Shown here piece by piece: positions 34,227-43,002 of a stretch of 64,000 nt of DNA. A program made the position numbers and the translations under genes. The stretch comes from Polynucleobacter sp. MWH-UH19D (GTDB lineage Bacteria > Pseudomonadota > Gammaproteobacteria > Burkholderiales > Burkholderiaceae): positions 1,649,439 through 1,713,438 of the forward strand of contig NZ_CP099571.1 of assembly GCF_040409795.1 (NCBI RefSeq), written 5' to 3'. Numbering within the stretch: the first letter of the stretch is position 1; every line of letters begins with the position of its first letter. The notes below the pieces were generated by a model that searched no databases, was not told the DNA's origin, and saw only the letters and a program-made list of their open reading frames with translations.

Positions 34227-35594
34227 ATGTCAAACATAACTGCAATTTCTTATCTCATTTCATCGGTATTGTTCATTCTCGCGCTGCGCGGTTTGTCCTC
34301 GCCAACCACTTCACGCCAAGGCAATACCTTTGGCATGATTGGTATGTTGTTGGCGGTAATTACTACCTTCTTTATTCCTGACTTCAAGCCTGCTGTCTCA
34401 CTTATTGCTGCGGCTGTTGTGGGTGGCGCCATCATCGGCACTCTTGCAGCTAAACGTGTGCAAATGACCAAAATGCCAGAGCTTGTAGCTTTGATGCACT
34501 CATTTGTAGGCTTGTCCGCAGTGTTGATCGCAATTGCTGCAGTATTCAATACTGCTCATGACCATACTGGCGCCCAAAAGATTGAACTCTTTATTGGCGC
34601 ATTTATTGGCGCAATTACATTCACCGCTTCCGTCATTGCATTTGGCAAGCTCTCTGGAAAAGTAAGCGGCAAACCAGTCAGCTTCTCTGGCCAACACTTG
34701 CTCAATTTGATTCTTGCAATCTCTATGGTTGGAGCCGGTATTGCTTATTACATGGCAGATAGTCATGCGGCCTTTATGGCCATGTGCGCTATTGCACTAG
34801 TACTCGGTATCACCTTGATTATTCCAATCGGCGGTGCAGATATGCCAGTAGTGGTATCGATGCTAAACAGCTACTCTGGTTGGGCAGCTGCTGGTATTGG
34901 TTTTACCCTCAATAACCCAGTATTAATTATTGCTGGTGCATGCGTAGGCTCTTCAGGCGCGATTCTTTCTTACATTATGTGTAAGGCAATGAACCGCTCA
35001 ATTCTCGCAGTGTTGCTTGGTGGTTTTGGCGCTGAAGCAGCAGCGGGCGGTGCCGATGATGGTGGTCCAAAAAATTACAAAACAGGCTCTCCTGAAGATG
35101 CAGCTTTCCTTATGGAAAATGCCGACACGGTGATTATTGTTCCTGGTTATGGCCTCGCCGTTGCCCGTGCTCAGCATGCTTTAAAAGAGCTGACAGAAAA
35201 GCTAACCCATCATGGTGTAACTGTTAAATACGCAATTCACCCAGTTGCAGGTCGTATGCCTGGTCACATGAACGTTTTATTGGCTGAGGCAGAAGTGCCA
35301 TACGATCAAGTATTTGAAATGGAAGATATCAATAGCGATTTTGGTCAAGCGGATGTGGTTTTAGTACTTGGCGCCAACGACGTTGTTAACCCCGCAGCTC
35401 GTACGCCTGGCAGTCCAATTTTTGGCATGCCAATTTTGGAAGCATTTAAAGCTAAGACCATCATCGTTAATAAGCGCTCAATGGCAGCAGGTTATGCCGG
35501 CTTAGATAACGAACTCTTCTACATGGATAAAACCATGATGGTCTTCGGTGATGCGAAGAAAGTTGTGGAAGATATGGTTAAAGCAGTGGAGTGA
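34227..35594 (+). CDS. pntB: NAD(P) transhydrogenase subunit beta
   Basis: PntB carries the remaining membrane helices and the NADP(H)-binding domain III. The 455-residue protein has about nine hydrophobic helices in the first 260 residues and then the soluble domain with VIIVPGYGLAVARAQHAL and HPVAGRMPGHMNVLLAEA, the NADP-binding signature. It closes the pnt operon and is followed by a strong terminator. Together with PntAA and PntAB it would use the proton gradient to make NADPH. Confidence 0.97.
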   Translation: MSNITAISYLISSVLFILALRGLSSPTTSRQGNTFGMIGMLLAVITTFFIPDFKPAVSLIAAAVVGGAIIGTLAAKRVQMTKMPELVALMHSFVGLSAVLIAIAAVFNTAHDHTGAQKIELFIGAFIGAITFTASVIAFGKLSGKVSGKPVSFSGQHLLNLILAISMVGAGIAYYMADSHAAFMAMCAIALVLGITLIIPIGGADMPVVVSMLNSYSGWAAAGIGFTLNNPVLIIAGACVGSSGAILSYIMCKAMNRSILAVLLGGFGAEAAAGGADDGGPKNYKTGSPEDAAFLMENADTVIIVPGYGLAVARAQHALKELTEKLTHHGVTVKYAIHPVAGRMPGHMNVLLAEAEVPYDQVFEMEDINSDFGQADVVLVLGANDVVNPAARTPGSPIFGMPILEAFKAKTIIVNKRSMAAGYAGLDNELFYMDKTMMVFGDAKKVVEDMVKAVE

Positions 35595-35615
35595 TGCTCT
35601 ACCAGCCTTTTATAG

Positions 35616-35639
35616 AAACCGCCTACGGGCGGTTTTTTA
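35616..35639 (+). terminator. Rho-independent terminator of the pnt operon
   Basis: Arms AAACCGCC (35616-35623) and GGCGGTTT (35628-35635) around TACG, followed by T's. It lies 22 bp after the pntB stop. Confidence 0.9.
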
Positions 35640-35705
35640 TTGCGCTAAGATATGTGAAGAGTTCCTCACCAGCAGAATGAAAACAAAAATATAGATTGAG
35701 ACAAA

Positions 35706-36680
35706 ATGAAAATGAAGACTTTTATATTAGTAGCCGTTGCCTTTATTGAATTACTTTTTTTCGGACTTGCGAACGCACAAAGCAGCTACCCTAACCGCAC
35801 GATTCAAACCATCATGCCACTTCAAGCAGGCAGTGGTGTTGATATCTTGATGCGCCCGATTGCACAGAAAATGGGTGAGAGTCTAGGTCAAGCTATCACA
35901 ATTGAAAATATTCCTGGAGGCGCAGGACTGATTGGCGCTACAAAGGTCGCACAAAGCCCTGCTGATGGTTATGTTTTGGGTGCATTTAATGACAGCATCC
36001 TCACAATGCTGCCTAACCTCTACAAAAAAATTGATTACGACCCGATCCAAAGCTTTACGCCTATTTCTGAAGTGGCGGCAATTACATTTGTCATGGTTGC
36101 CAACCCCTCATTCCCTGGCAATACCGCGGCAGATCTGGTGCGCATCGCCAAGGAAAAGCCAGGAAAAATAGATTACGCTTCTGGCGGCAATGGGTCGCCA
36201 CAACACATTGGCATGGAAATATTCCGTCAATACACTGGGGCGCCGATCGTACACATTCCTTATCGTGGAGCCGCTGCAGCAGTTACCGATGTCATGGCTG
36301 GTCAAGTACCTGTAATGATTAGCGCATTATCTGTAGTGCTACCTCATATTCGTGCAGGCAAACTCAAAGTATTGGGCGTAGCAAGCAAGATTCGATCCCC
36401 TCTTCTGCCAAATGTCCCAACCATTAATGAAAGCATTAAAGGCTATGAATTCTCTACTTGGGGAGCTTTACTTGCTCCAAAGGGGACATCACCAGCTATT
36501 ATTGAAAAGCTCAATGAATCACTAGCTATTGCATTGAAAGATCCCAAGTTACGCGAACAACTCATTCAGCAAGGTTTTGAATTTGTTCCACTTGGGCAAG
36601 AGCACTTAAAGGAAATGATTTCTCAGGGTTTAGTGAAGATGAAAAAAGTCATCAAAGATGGTGGCATACAGCCAGACTAA
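35706..36680 (+). CDS. Bug/TctC-family tripartite tricarboxylate-type solute-binding protein
   Basis: This 324-residue periplasmic protein has a signal peptide (about residues 1-24, MKMKTFILVAVAFIELLFFG then LANAQS) and the family pattern YPNRTIQTIMPLQAGSGVD, ENIPGGAGLIGATKVA and AAVTDVMAGQVPVMI. Such proteins bind carboxylates for TctAB-type transporters; Burkholderiales carry many orphan copies. No tctA or tctB gene is adjacent, so either it works with a distant transporter or it has a sensory role. The ligand cannot be read from the sequence. It is a single gene between two terminators. Confidence 0.92.
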   Translation: MKMKTFILVAVAFIELLFFGLANAQSSYPNRTIQTIMPLQAGSGVDILMRPIAQKMGESLGQAITIENIPGGAGLIGATKVAQSPADGYVLGAFNDSILTMLPNLYKKIDYDPIQSFTPISEVAAITFVMVANPSFPGNTAADLVRIAKEKPGKIDYASGGNGSPQHIGMEIFRQYTGAPIVHIPYRGAAAAVTDVMAGQVPVMISALSVVLPHIRAGKLKVLGVASKIRSPLLPNVPTINESIKGYEFSTWGALLAPKGTSPAIIEKLNESLAIALKDPKLREQLIQQGFEFVPLGQEHLKEMISQGLVKMKKVIKDGGIQPD

Positions 36681-36720
36681 ATCAACCTGCAAATGAATTA
36701 AGAAATTAATTTAGGAATAA

Positions 36721-36752
36721 AAAACGCCTGGTCTTGTGAACCAGGCGTTTTA
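36721..36752. terminator. Bidirectional terminator between the Bug gene and groEL
   Basis: Arms AAAACGCCTGGT (36721-36732) and ACCAGGCGTTTT (36740-36751) form a perfect 12-bp stem with a 7-nt loop. On the minus strand a TTTTTTATT run follows, making it a strong groEL terminator; on the plus strand it has TTTTAGTTT. Confidence 0.9.
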
Positions 36753-36771
36753 GTTTGCAGAATATGCAGAA

Positions 36772-38439
<1,668 letters not shown>

Positions 38440-38452
38440 TTAAATACCGAAA

Positions 38453-38743
38453 TTACTTCTGAACAACAGCCATGATGTCGTCTTCACGCATCACGATGAG
38501 CTCTTCGTTGTCGACTTTTACAGTTTGGCCAGCATACTTACCAAACAACACGCGATCGCCAACTTTGACGTCTGGTGCATTTAATTTGCCGCTGTCATCG
38601 CGCTTGCCTGGGCCAACTGCCAATACTTCTCCTTGATCAGGCTTTTCCGCAGCTGCATCCGGAATGATGATTCCAGAGGCTGTTTTTGATTCTTGATCCA
38701 AACGCTTGATGATTACGCGATCATGTAAAGGACGCAAATTCAT
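38453..38743 (-). CDS. groES: Co-chaperonin GroES
   Basis: GroES caps the GroEL ring. The 96-residue protein begins [18 protein letters not shown] and includes the mobile loop [20 protein letters not shown] and [17 protein letters not shown], all typical. A strong Shine-Dalgarno (AGGAGAAGAG before the ATG) is present. The leader and promoter region at 38744-38907 contains CIRCE and two overlapping promoters. Confidence 0.99.
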   Translation of the reverse strand: MNLRPLHDRVIIKRLDQESKTASGIIIPDAAAEKPDQGEVLAVGPGKRDDSGKLNAPDVKVGDRVLFGKYAGQTVKVDNEELIVMREDDIMAVVQK

Positions 38744-38850
38744 CTCTTCTCCTATGTTAGTAAGTGTTAACTAATTAAATATCTATATAAATCAATGCTT
38801 TATAATCTCCCATACGATTGCTAAGACCAAAATCGAGAGATTTTTCTGTT

Positions 38851-38877
38851 TTAGCACTCGCACGGCGGGAGTGCTGA
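38851..38877 (-). promoter_or_regulatory. CIRCE operator (HrcA binding site) of groESL
   Basis: TTAGCACTC (38851-38859), a 9-bp spacer and GAGTGCTGA (38869-38877) match the CIRCE consensus TTAGCACTC-N9-GAGTGCTAA with one mismatch. It begins at the last base of the -10 hexamer, so bound HrcA would cover the transcription start. hrcA itself starts at the left edge of this window. Confidence 0.95.
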
Positions 38878-38907
38878 TTATATAGGTCCGCTTCCCAAGA
38901 TTTCAAG
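38877..38907 (-). promoter_or_regulatory. Overlapping sigma70-type and sigma32-type promoters of groESL
   Basis: On the minus strand, TTGAAA (38901-38906), an 18-bp spacer and a perfect TATAAT (38877-38882) make a housekeeping promoter. The same region contains CTTGAAA (38901-38907), a 14-bp spacer and CCTATAT (38880-38886), close to the sigma32 pattern CTTGAAA-N13-15-CCCATAT. Heat-shock control could therefore be double: RpoH activation plus HrcA repression. Confidence 0.7.
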
Positions 38908-39057
38908 AGCCCATCCCCACAATTTCTCTAAGGATTTAGCCCCTATCTATACTTTGGACAGGGCAGTAGGACGTTTCCTACAGATAAATCAACCCAAAGC
39001 CCTTACTCCTCCAATCTGACCTGCCTAGACTGAACAGTCACCGATTGGAGAATGCTG
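38908..39057 (+). other. Upstream region of the EAL-regulator-kinase operon
   Basis: This completes the 308-bp gap between groES and the EAL gene. It contains the palindrome at 38966-38981 and a TATACT hexamer (38949-38954) without a convincing -35. No convincing promoter or terminator could be assigned here. Confidence 0.4.
38966..38981. promoter_or_regulatory. Perfect palindrome, candidate response-regulator site
   Basis: GTAGGA-CGTT-TCCTAC is a perfect inverted repeat whose right half contains TTTCCTA. Such TAGGA/TCCTA half-sites resemble those bound by NarL/FixJ-type regulators such as BvgA, EvgA and RcsB. It lies about 75 bp upstream of the operon that encodes a regulator of this family (39900-40523). 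Function is inferred. Confidence 0.45.
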
Positions 39058-39900
39058 ATGAGCCCGAAATCCCGGCTGTACACGCTTGTAAAAGCATGGA
39101 AGAACAAGCCCTTCCAGGAAGTACGAGACGCCTCTGGCGCACCCTGGCTTGGCCTAAATAGCCAAGCCCTTGAAGAACACCAATCTTGGTCCAAACGACA
39201 AGCAATTAGTCATGAGCCAATTTTTAACACCAAAGGAACAAAACTGACGGGATCCCTATTTAGACCCCTATTACAGGCATCCGACATGCAATTACTTCGT
39301 TTATTCATGGAGGGATTGGACACGATCGCCTATTGGCATCGTAGCGGTCGCTTTATTCCTGGAATTTTGCCTATTCCAGTGCATGCGATTGCTTCTAGTG
39401 ATTACATCGATGCCTTAAGTGACTTAATACTGAATTCCCGCCTACCAGTTGGATTGGTTGCACTGGGGATTCAATCACTACCAGAGCCAAATCTAGCAGA
39501 CGCCTGCAAAGAAGGTTTATTACGCATGCGTCGGCTTGGCGTCTTACTGCACTTCATTCATTTCTCAGGAACTGTGGAAGAACTTCAATGGATAGATGAA
39601 TTGAAGATGGAGGGCATTCATATCAACATGAATTCACTTCGCGAACAAGCTCTTTCATCTGATGCGCTGTCTAGTATCAGGCGCGGCCCGTATTCCTCAA
39701 CTCAAATATACGCAAGCAATATGACGCTTGTAAAAGATTTAGAAAATGCGGTTGCCTGGCAAATTGATCAATGCTACGGGGGCCTCATGATGCCTCCCAT
39801 TAGCAGACATCAAATGCTCCAAATTAACGATAGTCGAATCGCTAAAGCCATTTTTTCGCTGCACCCTCATCAACACCTAAACCCGAATGGAGACAAGTAA
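39058..39900 (+). CDS. Degenerate EAL-domain protein (no c-di-GMP hydrolase residues)
   Basis: The 280-residue protein shows the EAL-domain ground plan but none of its catalytic motifs. SHEPIFNTKGTKLTG (about 51-65) corresponds to the start of the domain, with SLF at 66-68 in place of EAL. LPIPVHAIASSDYIDAL stands for the conserved VNLS region, LRMRRLGVLLHFIHFSG (155-171) for the DDFGTG strand, and YGGLMMPPI (240-248) for QGYLFSKP. All the metal-binding acids are gone, so it most likely binds a protein partner. GGAG spaced 7 nt from the ATG at 39058 favours this start over the ATG at 39052. Its stop overlaps the response-regulator start by 1 nt. The EAL assignment is from pattern only. Confidence 0.68.
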   Translation: MSPKSRLYTLVKAWKNKPFQEVRDASGAPWLGLNSQALEEHQSWSKRQAISHEPIFNTKGTKLTGSLFRPLLQASDMQLLRLFMEGLDTIAYWHRSGRFIPGILPIPVHAIASSDYIDALSDLILNSRLPVGLVALGIQSLPEPNLADACKEGLLRMRRLGVLLHFIHFSGTVEELQWIDELKMEGIHINMNSLREQALSSDALSSIRRGPYSSTQIYASNMTLVKDLENAVAWQIDQCYGGLMMPPISRHQMLQINDSRIAKAIFSLHPHQHLNPNGDK

Positions 39901-40523
39901 TGAGAAAACGCGTGATGTTGGTAGATGACCATCCAGCAATGCTGATGGCTCTAAAAAGTATGTTGCAAGACCAATTGGTATTTGAAGTCGTTGGGCAATC
40001 TCAGAATGGCGAGGAGTGCCTGAGATCCATCAAGGAAATTAATCCTGACATGGTGATTTTAGATCTTGATATGCCCAAGACAGATGGCTTTGACGTGATT
40101 CGCCGCATAGGGCTCATGTATCCCGATGTGCGAATGTTGATCTTGTCTAGCATGGATGAAGCAGTCTATGGTGGCCGCGTTCGATCTTTGGGTGGACATG
40201 GTTTCGTCAACAAGACCGCTGGTGCAGATGTGATTCTGGCGGCTTGCGTTGCTATATCTCAAGGCTACACTTTTTTCACATATGGAAAAAATGGGAATAG
40301 CTCATTAACTGATAGTGAGAAGTTAGCATTAATCTCAGATCGCGAATTACAGGTCATGAAGTATCTTGGCAAAGGAAATACGAATCAGCAAATTTCTGAC
40401 CTATTACATATCAGCAATAAAACCGTAGCAACATACAAAACACGAGTCTTTGACAAGCTTGGTATTAACAATATTGCCGATTTAATTCTGTTTTGCAGAA
40501 TCAATAACATCATCGAAAGTTAG
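39900..40523 (+). CDS. NarL/FixJ-family (LuxR-type) response regulator
   Basis: The 207-residue protein has a receiver domain (acidic pocket VDDHP at 8-12, phospho-acceptor Asp55 in VILDLDMP, conserved Lys in GFVNKTAG) and a C-terminal LuxR-type helix-turn-helix (LISDRELQVMKYLGKG, then TNQQISDLLHISNKTVATYK). This is the architecture of BvgA, EvgA and NarL. It starts within the stop codon of the EAL gene (TAATG) and is followed 7 nt later by the kinase gene. It is presumably phosphorylated by that kinase. A palindrome at 38966-38981 is a possible target. Confidence 0.92.
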   Translation: MRKRVMLVDDHPAMLMALKSMLQDQLVFEVVGQSQNGEECLRSIKEINPDMVILDLDMPKTDGFDVIRRIGLMYPDVRMLILSSMDEAVYGGRVRSLGGHGFVNKTAGADVILAACVAISQGYTFFTYGKNGNSSLTDSEKLALISDRELQVMKYLGKGNTNQQISDLLHISNKTVATYKTRVFDKLGINNIADLILFCRINNIIES

Positions 40524-40530
40524 ACGCGTG

Positions 40531-42942
40531 ATGCATCGATTCTTTGCTACAGCCGTACTCTCTTGCGGGCTTCTTTATGGAGGAGTTTCTCACTCGACCT
40601 CCATCAGCTCCGCTGAGCAGCGCTGGATCGATGCACATCCTATTGTGCACTTTAGTATTCACGAGAAATACGCCCCTTATCTATTACGGAGCGAAGACAT
40701 CAATTCAGATGGCGTTTTTCACAAAATCCTAGAAAAACTCAGCGATTACACTCAGCAAGAATTTCGCCCAAAATGGCGCAAAACAGAACAAGAAGGTTTA
40801 ATACAGTTAGCCAATGGAGAGGTGGATTTCATAATAGATCCGCCCCCAGTTAATGATGAATATCTTCGTTTTGGGTCTTTATCAGAAGCAATTTTTTGGG
40901 GACACGATGCTATCGTTACCAAAAGAACCAATGCAGACGAACTTAACTCGCAGGCGAAGCTTGGCTTTCTTGAGCGGGGCTATGAGAATCCTCCGCTCGC
41001 AATTGATTCACAAAGCAGTCCATCACATAACCTAGAACAGTTGATGTTAGGTTTGCTTGCAAACGATATTGAGGCCCTCGTTCTCCCCATTCGCTTAGCT
41101 CAGCATTTACTAAAAAACCAAGATAACTCAGCACTTCAATTAAATGGGATTTACCAACGAGAGCCTTTTGCGTATCGCTGGCTTATCTCGCATGAAGATA
41201 AGCCCTTCCATCAACTACTAGAGCGTTTTCTAAAACGCCTTGATCCAATTGAATCTCGCCAGATTTTTGCATTTGAAATTCAGCCCAGTAAAAATACTTC
41301 GACTCGAACAGATATGCTGGGTTGGGTTGCCAGTATGGCAATCCTCATCATTGGTGGTGTATTGATATGGAGTCTTCATAAAAAGCGGTCGCACCAAGAG
41401 CAAGCTCTAGCTAATTTGAATCACTCAAAAGAAATTGCTGAAAAAGCGAATGCTGCCAAATCCTCATTTTTGGCAACCATGAGCCACGAGATTCGAACTC
41501 CCATGAATGCAATCTTGGGGGTTCAAGAATTATTACTGAGCAGTAAGCAATTTCCCCCACATGAAAAATCCTTATTGAAAAGTGCACATGCCTCTGCAGA
41601 ATCTTTGTTAGGCATCCTCAATCAGGTCCTAGACCTCTCGAAAATTGAAGCGGGCAAACTAACGCTGAACTTAGAGCCTTGCTGCTTGAATAGCATGATT
41701 GATGACATTGACCATGCCTTTTCCGCAGTCGCTGTTAAACATAAACTAACCCTTCACACCTCTAAAGATCCCCGAATCGCTGAAGTATTAATGATTGATG
41801 CCCTGCGTCTTCGTCAGGTGCTACAAAATCTTCTGAGTAATGCGATTAAATTTACCCAGCAAGGCGAAATCTATTTTTCTATTAGTGTTTTGGCTGATGA
41901 TCACGCAGGGCAGCTAATCGAATTTCGGATTATTGATACCGGAGTTGGTATGGGCAAGGAAGAAATTGCAATAGCACTACAACCTTTTGAGCAAATACCT
42001 GGAAAAAGTGGCAATGACAATGGAACTGGTCTAGGGCTCACGATTACTAACCATTTAGTTAGCTCAATGAACAGTAAGTTACATTTTGAGAGCGCTCCAG
42101 GTCTGGGCAGCAATATCCACTTTTCAATTGCATTCCCACGCACGAGCATTGCAGCTTCACCTATTCTGCATACCGAAGCGCCGGCATCGAATGCTAAAAA
42201 ATTTATCTCTAAAAATTGTCCTGAGCAAGTTCTAAAAGCGCTAGTAGTAGAGGATCACCCAGCCAGCAGGCAAATCATCTCACTTCAACTACAAGCATTA
42301 GGAATTAAGGCAACCGTTTGTGGTGATGCAGATACAGCATTGCAAAAAATTCATGAAGCCGCCTTTGATTTATTGATTACAGACCAATCTATACCAGGCA
42401 TGCAGGGCTCTGAATTAGCAAAGCATATTCGAAAATTAGGCTATGGCAATCTCATCATTATTGGCGTAACAGCGGATATTTATGCGCTTGAATCGCGGCA
42501 TCACTTTTTATCTTCGGGAATGAATGGGGTACTCATCAAGCCAATTAGCCTACTTGGCCTTGAAAATGAATTGGCTCGCTATTTCCCAATATGCCCACTA
42601 CCTCAAGACGACACAGAGGATAGCTACTCGTTTGATGCGTTCTCAAACCTGATCGCCAAGAACCCAAAACAGATATTTGTCATCTTGGATGAAATTAAAA
42701 AAGTGCATGATGACGTCCTATTGCAATTAAATTCCCCTTCAATTAATCAACATCAACTGGCTAGTTTGATTCATAAAGTGAAAGGTGGAGCTCTTTTACT
42801 TCAAGCAACTCGTTTTATTAAAGGCTGCGAATCACTAGAAAAAGAGGGTGATTTTCTCAAGCAACTTGATGCTTTTAAAGATCTCTTGCTGGAGCAAAAC
42901 CAACAGATTAAGCGTTACCAGGAAAAGCAAATTCATCTTTAG
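40531..42942 (+). CDS. BvgS/EvgS-like hybrid sensor histidine kinase
   Basis: This 803-residue phosphorelay kinase has a signal peptide (about 1-22), one periplasmic type-3 solute-binding (Venus-flytrap) domain (about 27-240, ISSAEQRWIDAHPIVHFSI onwards), one membrane helix (about 268-284), a dimerisation domain with His319 in MSHEIRTPMN, an ATPase domain (NLLSNAIKF, DTGVGMG, GTGLGLTI), a receiver domain with Asp618 (LLITDQSIPG) and a C-terminal Hpt domain with His748 (LIHKVKGGALLL). Unlike BvgS it has a single flytrap and no obvious PAS. A GTG at 40528 directly precedes the ATG at 40531; the ATG is preferred. The ligand is unknown. Confidence 0.9.
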   Translation: MHRFFATAVLSCGLLYGGVSHSTSISSAEQRWIDAHPIVHFSIHEKYAPYLLRSEDINSDGVFHKILEKLSDYTQQEFRPKWRKTEQEGLIQLANGEVDFIIDPPPVNDEYLRFGSLSEAIFWGHDAIVTKRTNADELNSQAKLGFLERGYENPPLAIDSQSSPSHNLEQLMLGLLANDIEALVLPIRLAQHLLKNQDNSALQLNGIYQREPFAYRWLISHEDKPFHQLLERFLKRLDPIESRQIFAFEIQPSKNTSTRTDMLGWVASMAILIIGGVLIWSLHKKRSHQEQALANLNHSKEIAEKANAAKSSFLATMSHEIRTPMNAILGVQELLLSSKQFPPHEKSLLKSAHASAESLLGILNQVLDLSKIEAGKLTLNLEPCCLNSMIDDIDHAFSAVAVKHKLTLHTSKDPRIAEVLMIDALRLRQVLQNLLSNAIKFTQQGEIYFSISVLADDHAGQLIEFRIIDTGVGMGKEEIAIALQPFEQIPGKSGNDNGTGLGLTITNHLVSSMNSKLHFESAPGLGSNIHFSIAFPRTSIAASPILHTEAPASNAKKFISKNCPEQVLKALVVEDHPASRQIISLQLQALGIKATVCGDADTALQKIHEAAFDLLITDQSIPGMQGSELAKHIRKLGYGNLIIIGVTADIYALESRHHFLSSGMNGVLIKPISLLGLENELARYFPICPLPQDDTEDSYSFDAFSNLIAKNPKQIFVILDEIKKVHDDVLLQLNSPSINQHQLASLIHKVKGGALLLQATRFIKGCESLEKEGDFLKQLDAFKDLLLEQNQQIKRYQEKQIHL

Positions 42943-43002
42943 CGGTAGATAGGCAACCAAGAATGTTTTATCTTCCGGACTTCTCGGTTTATCCTATGAC
43001 CA

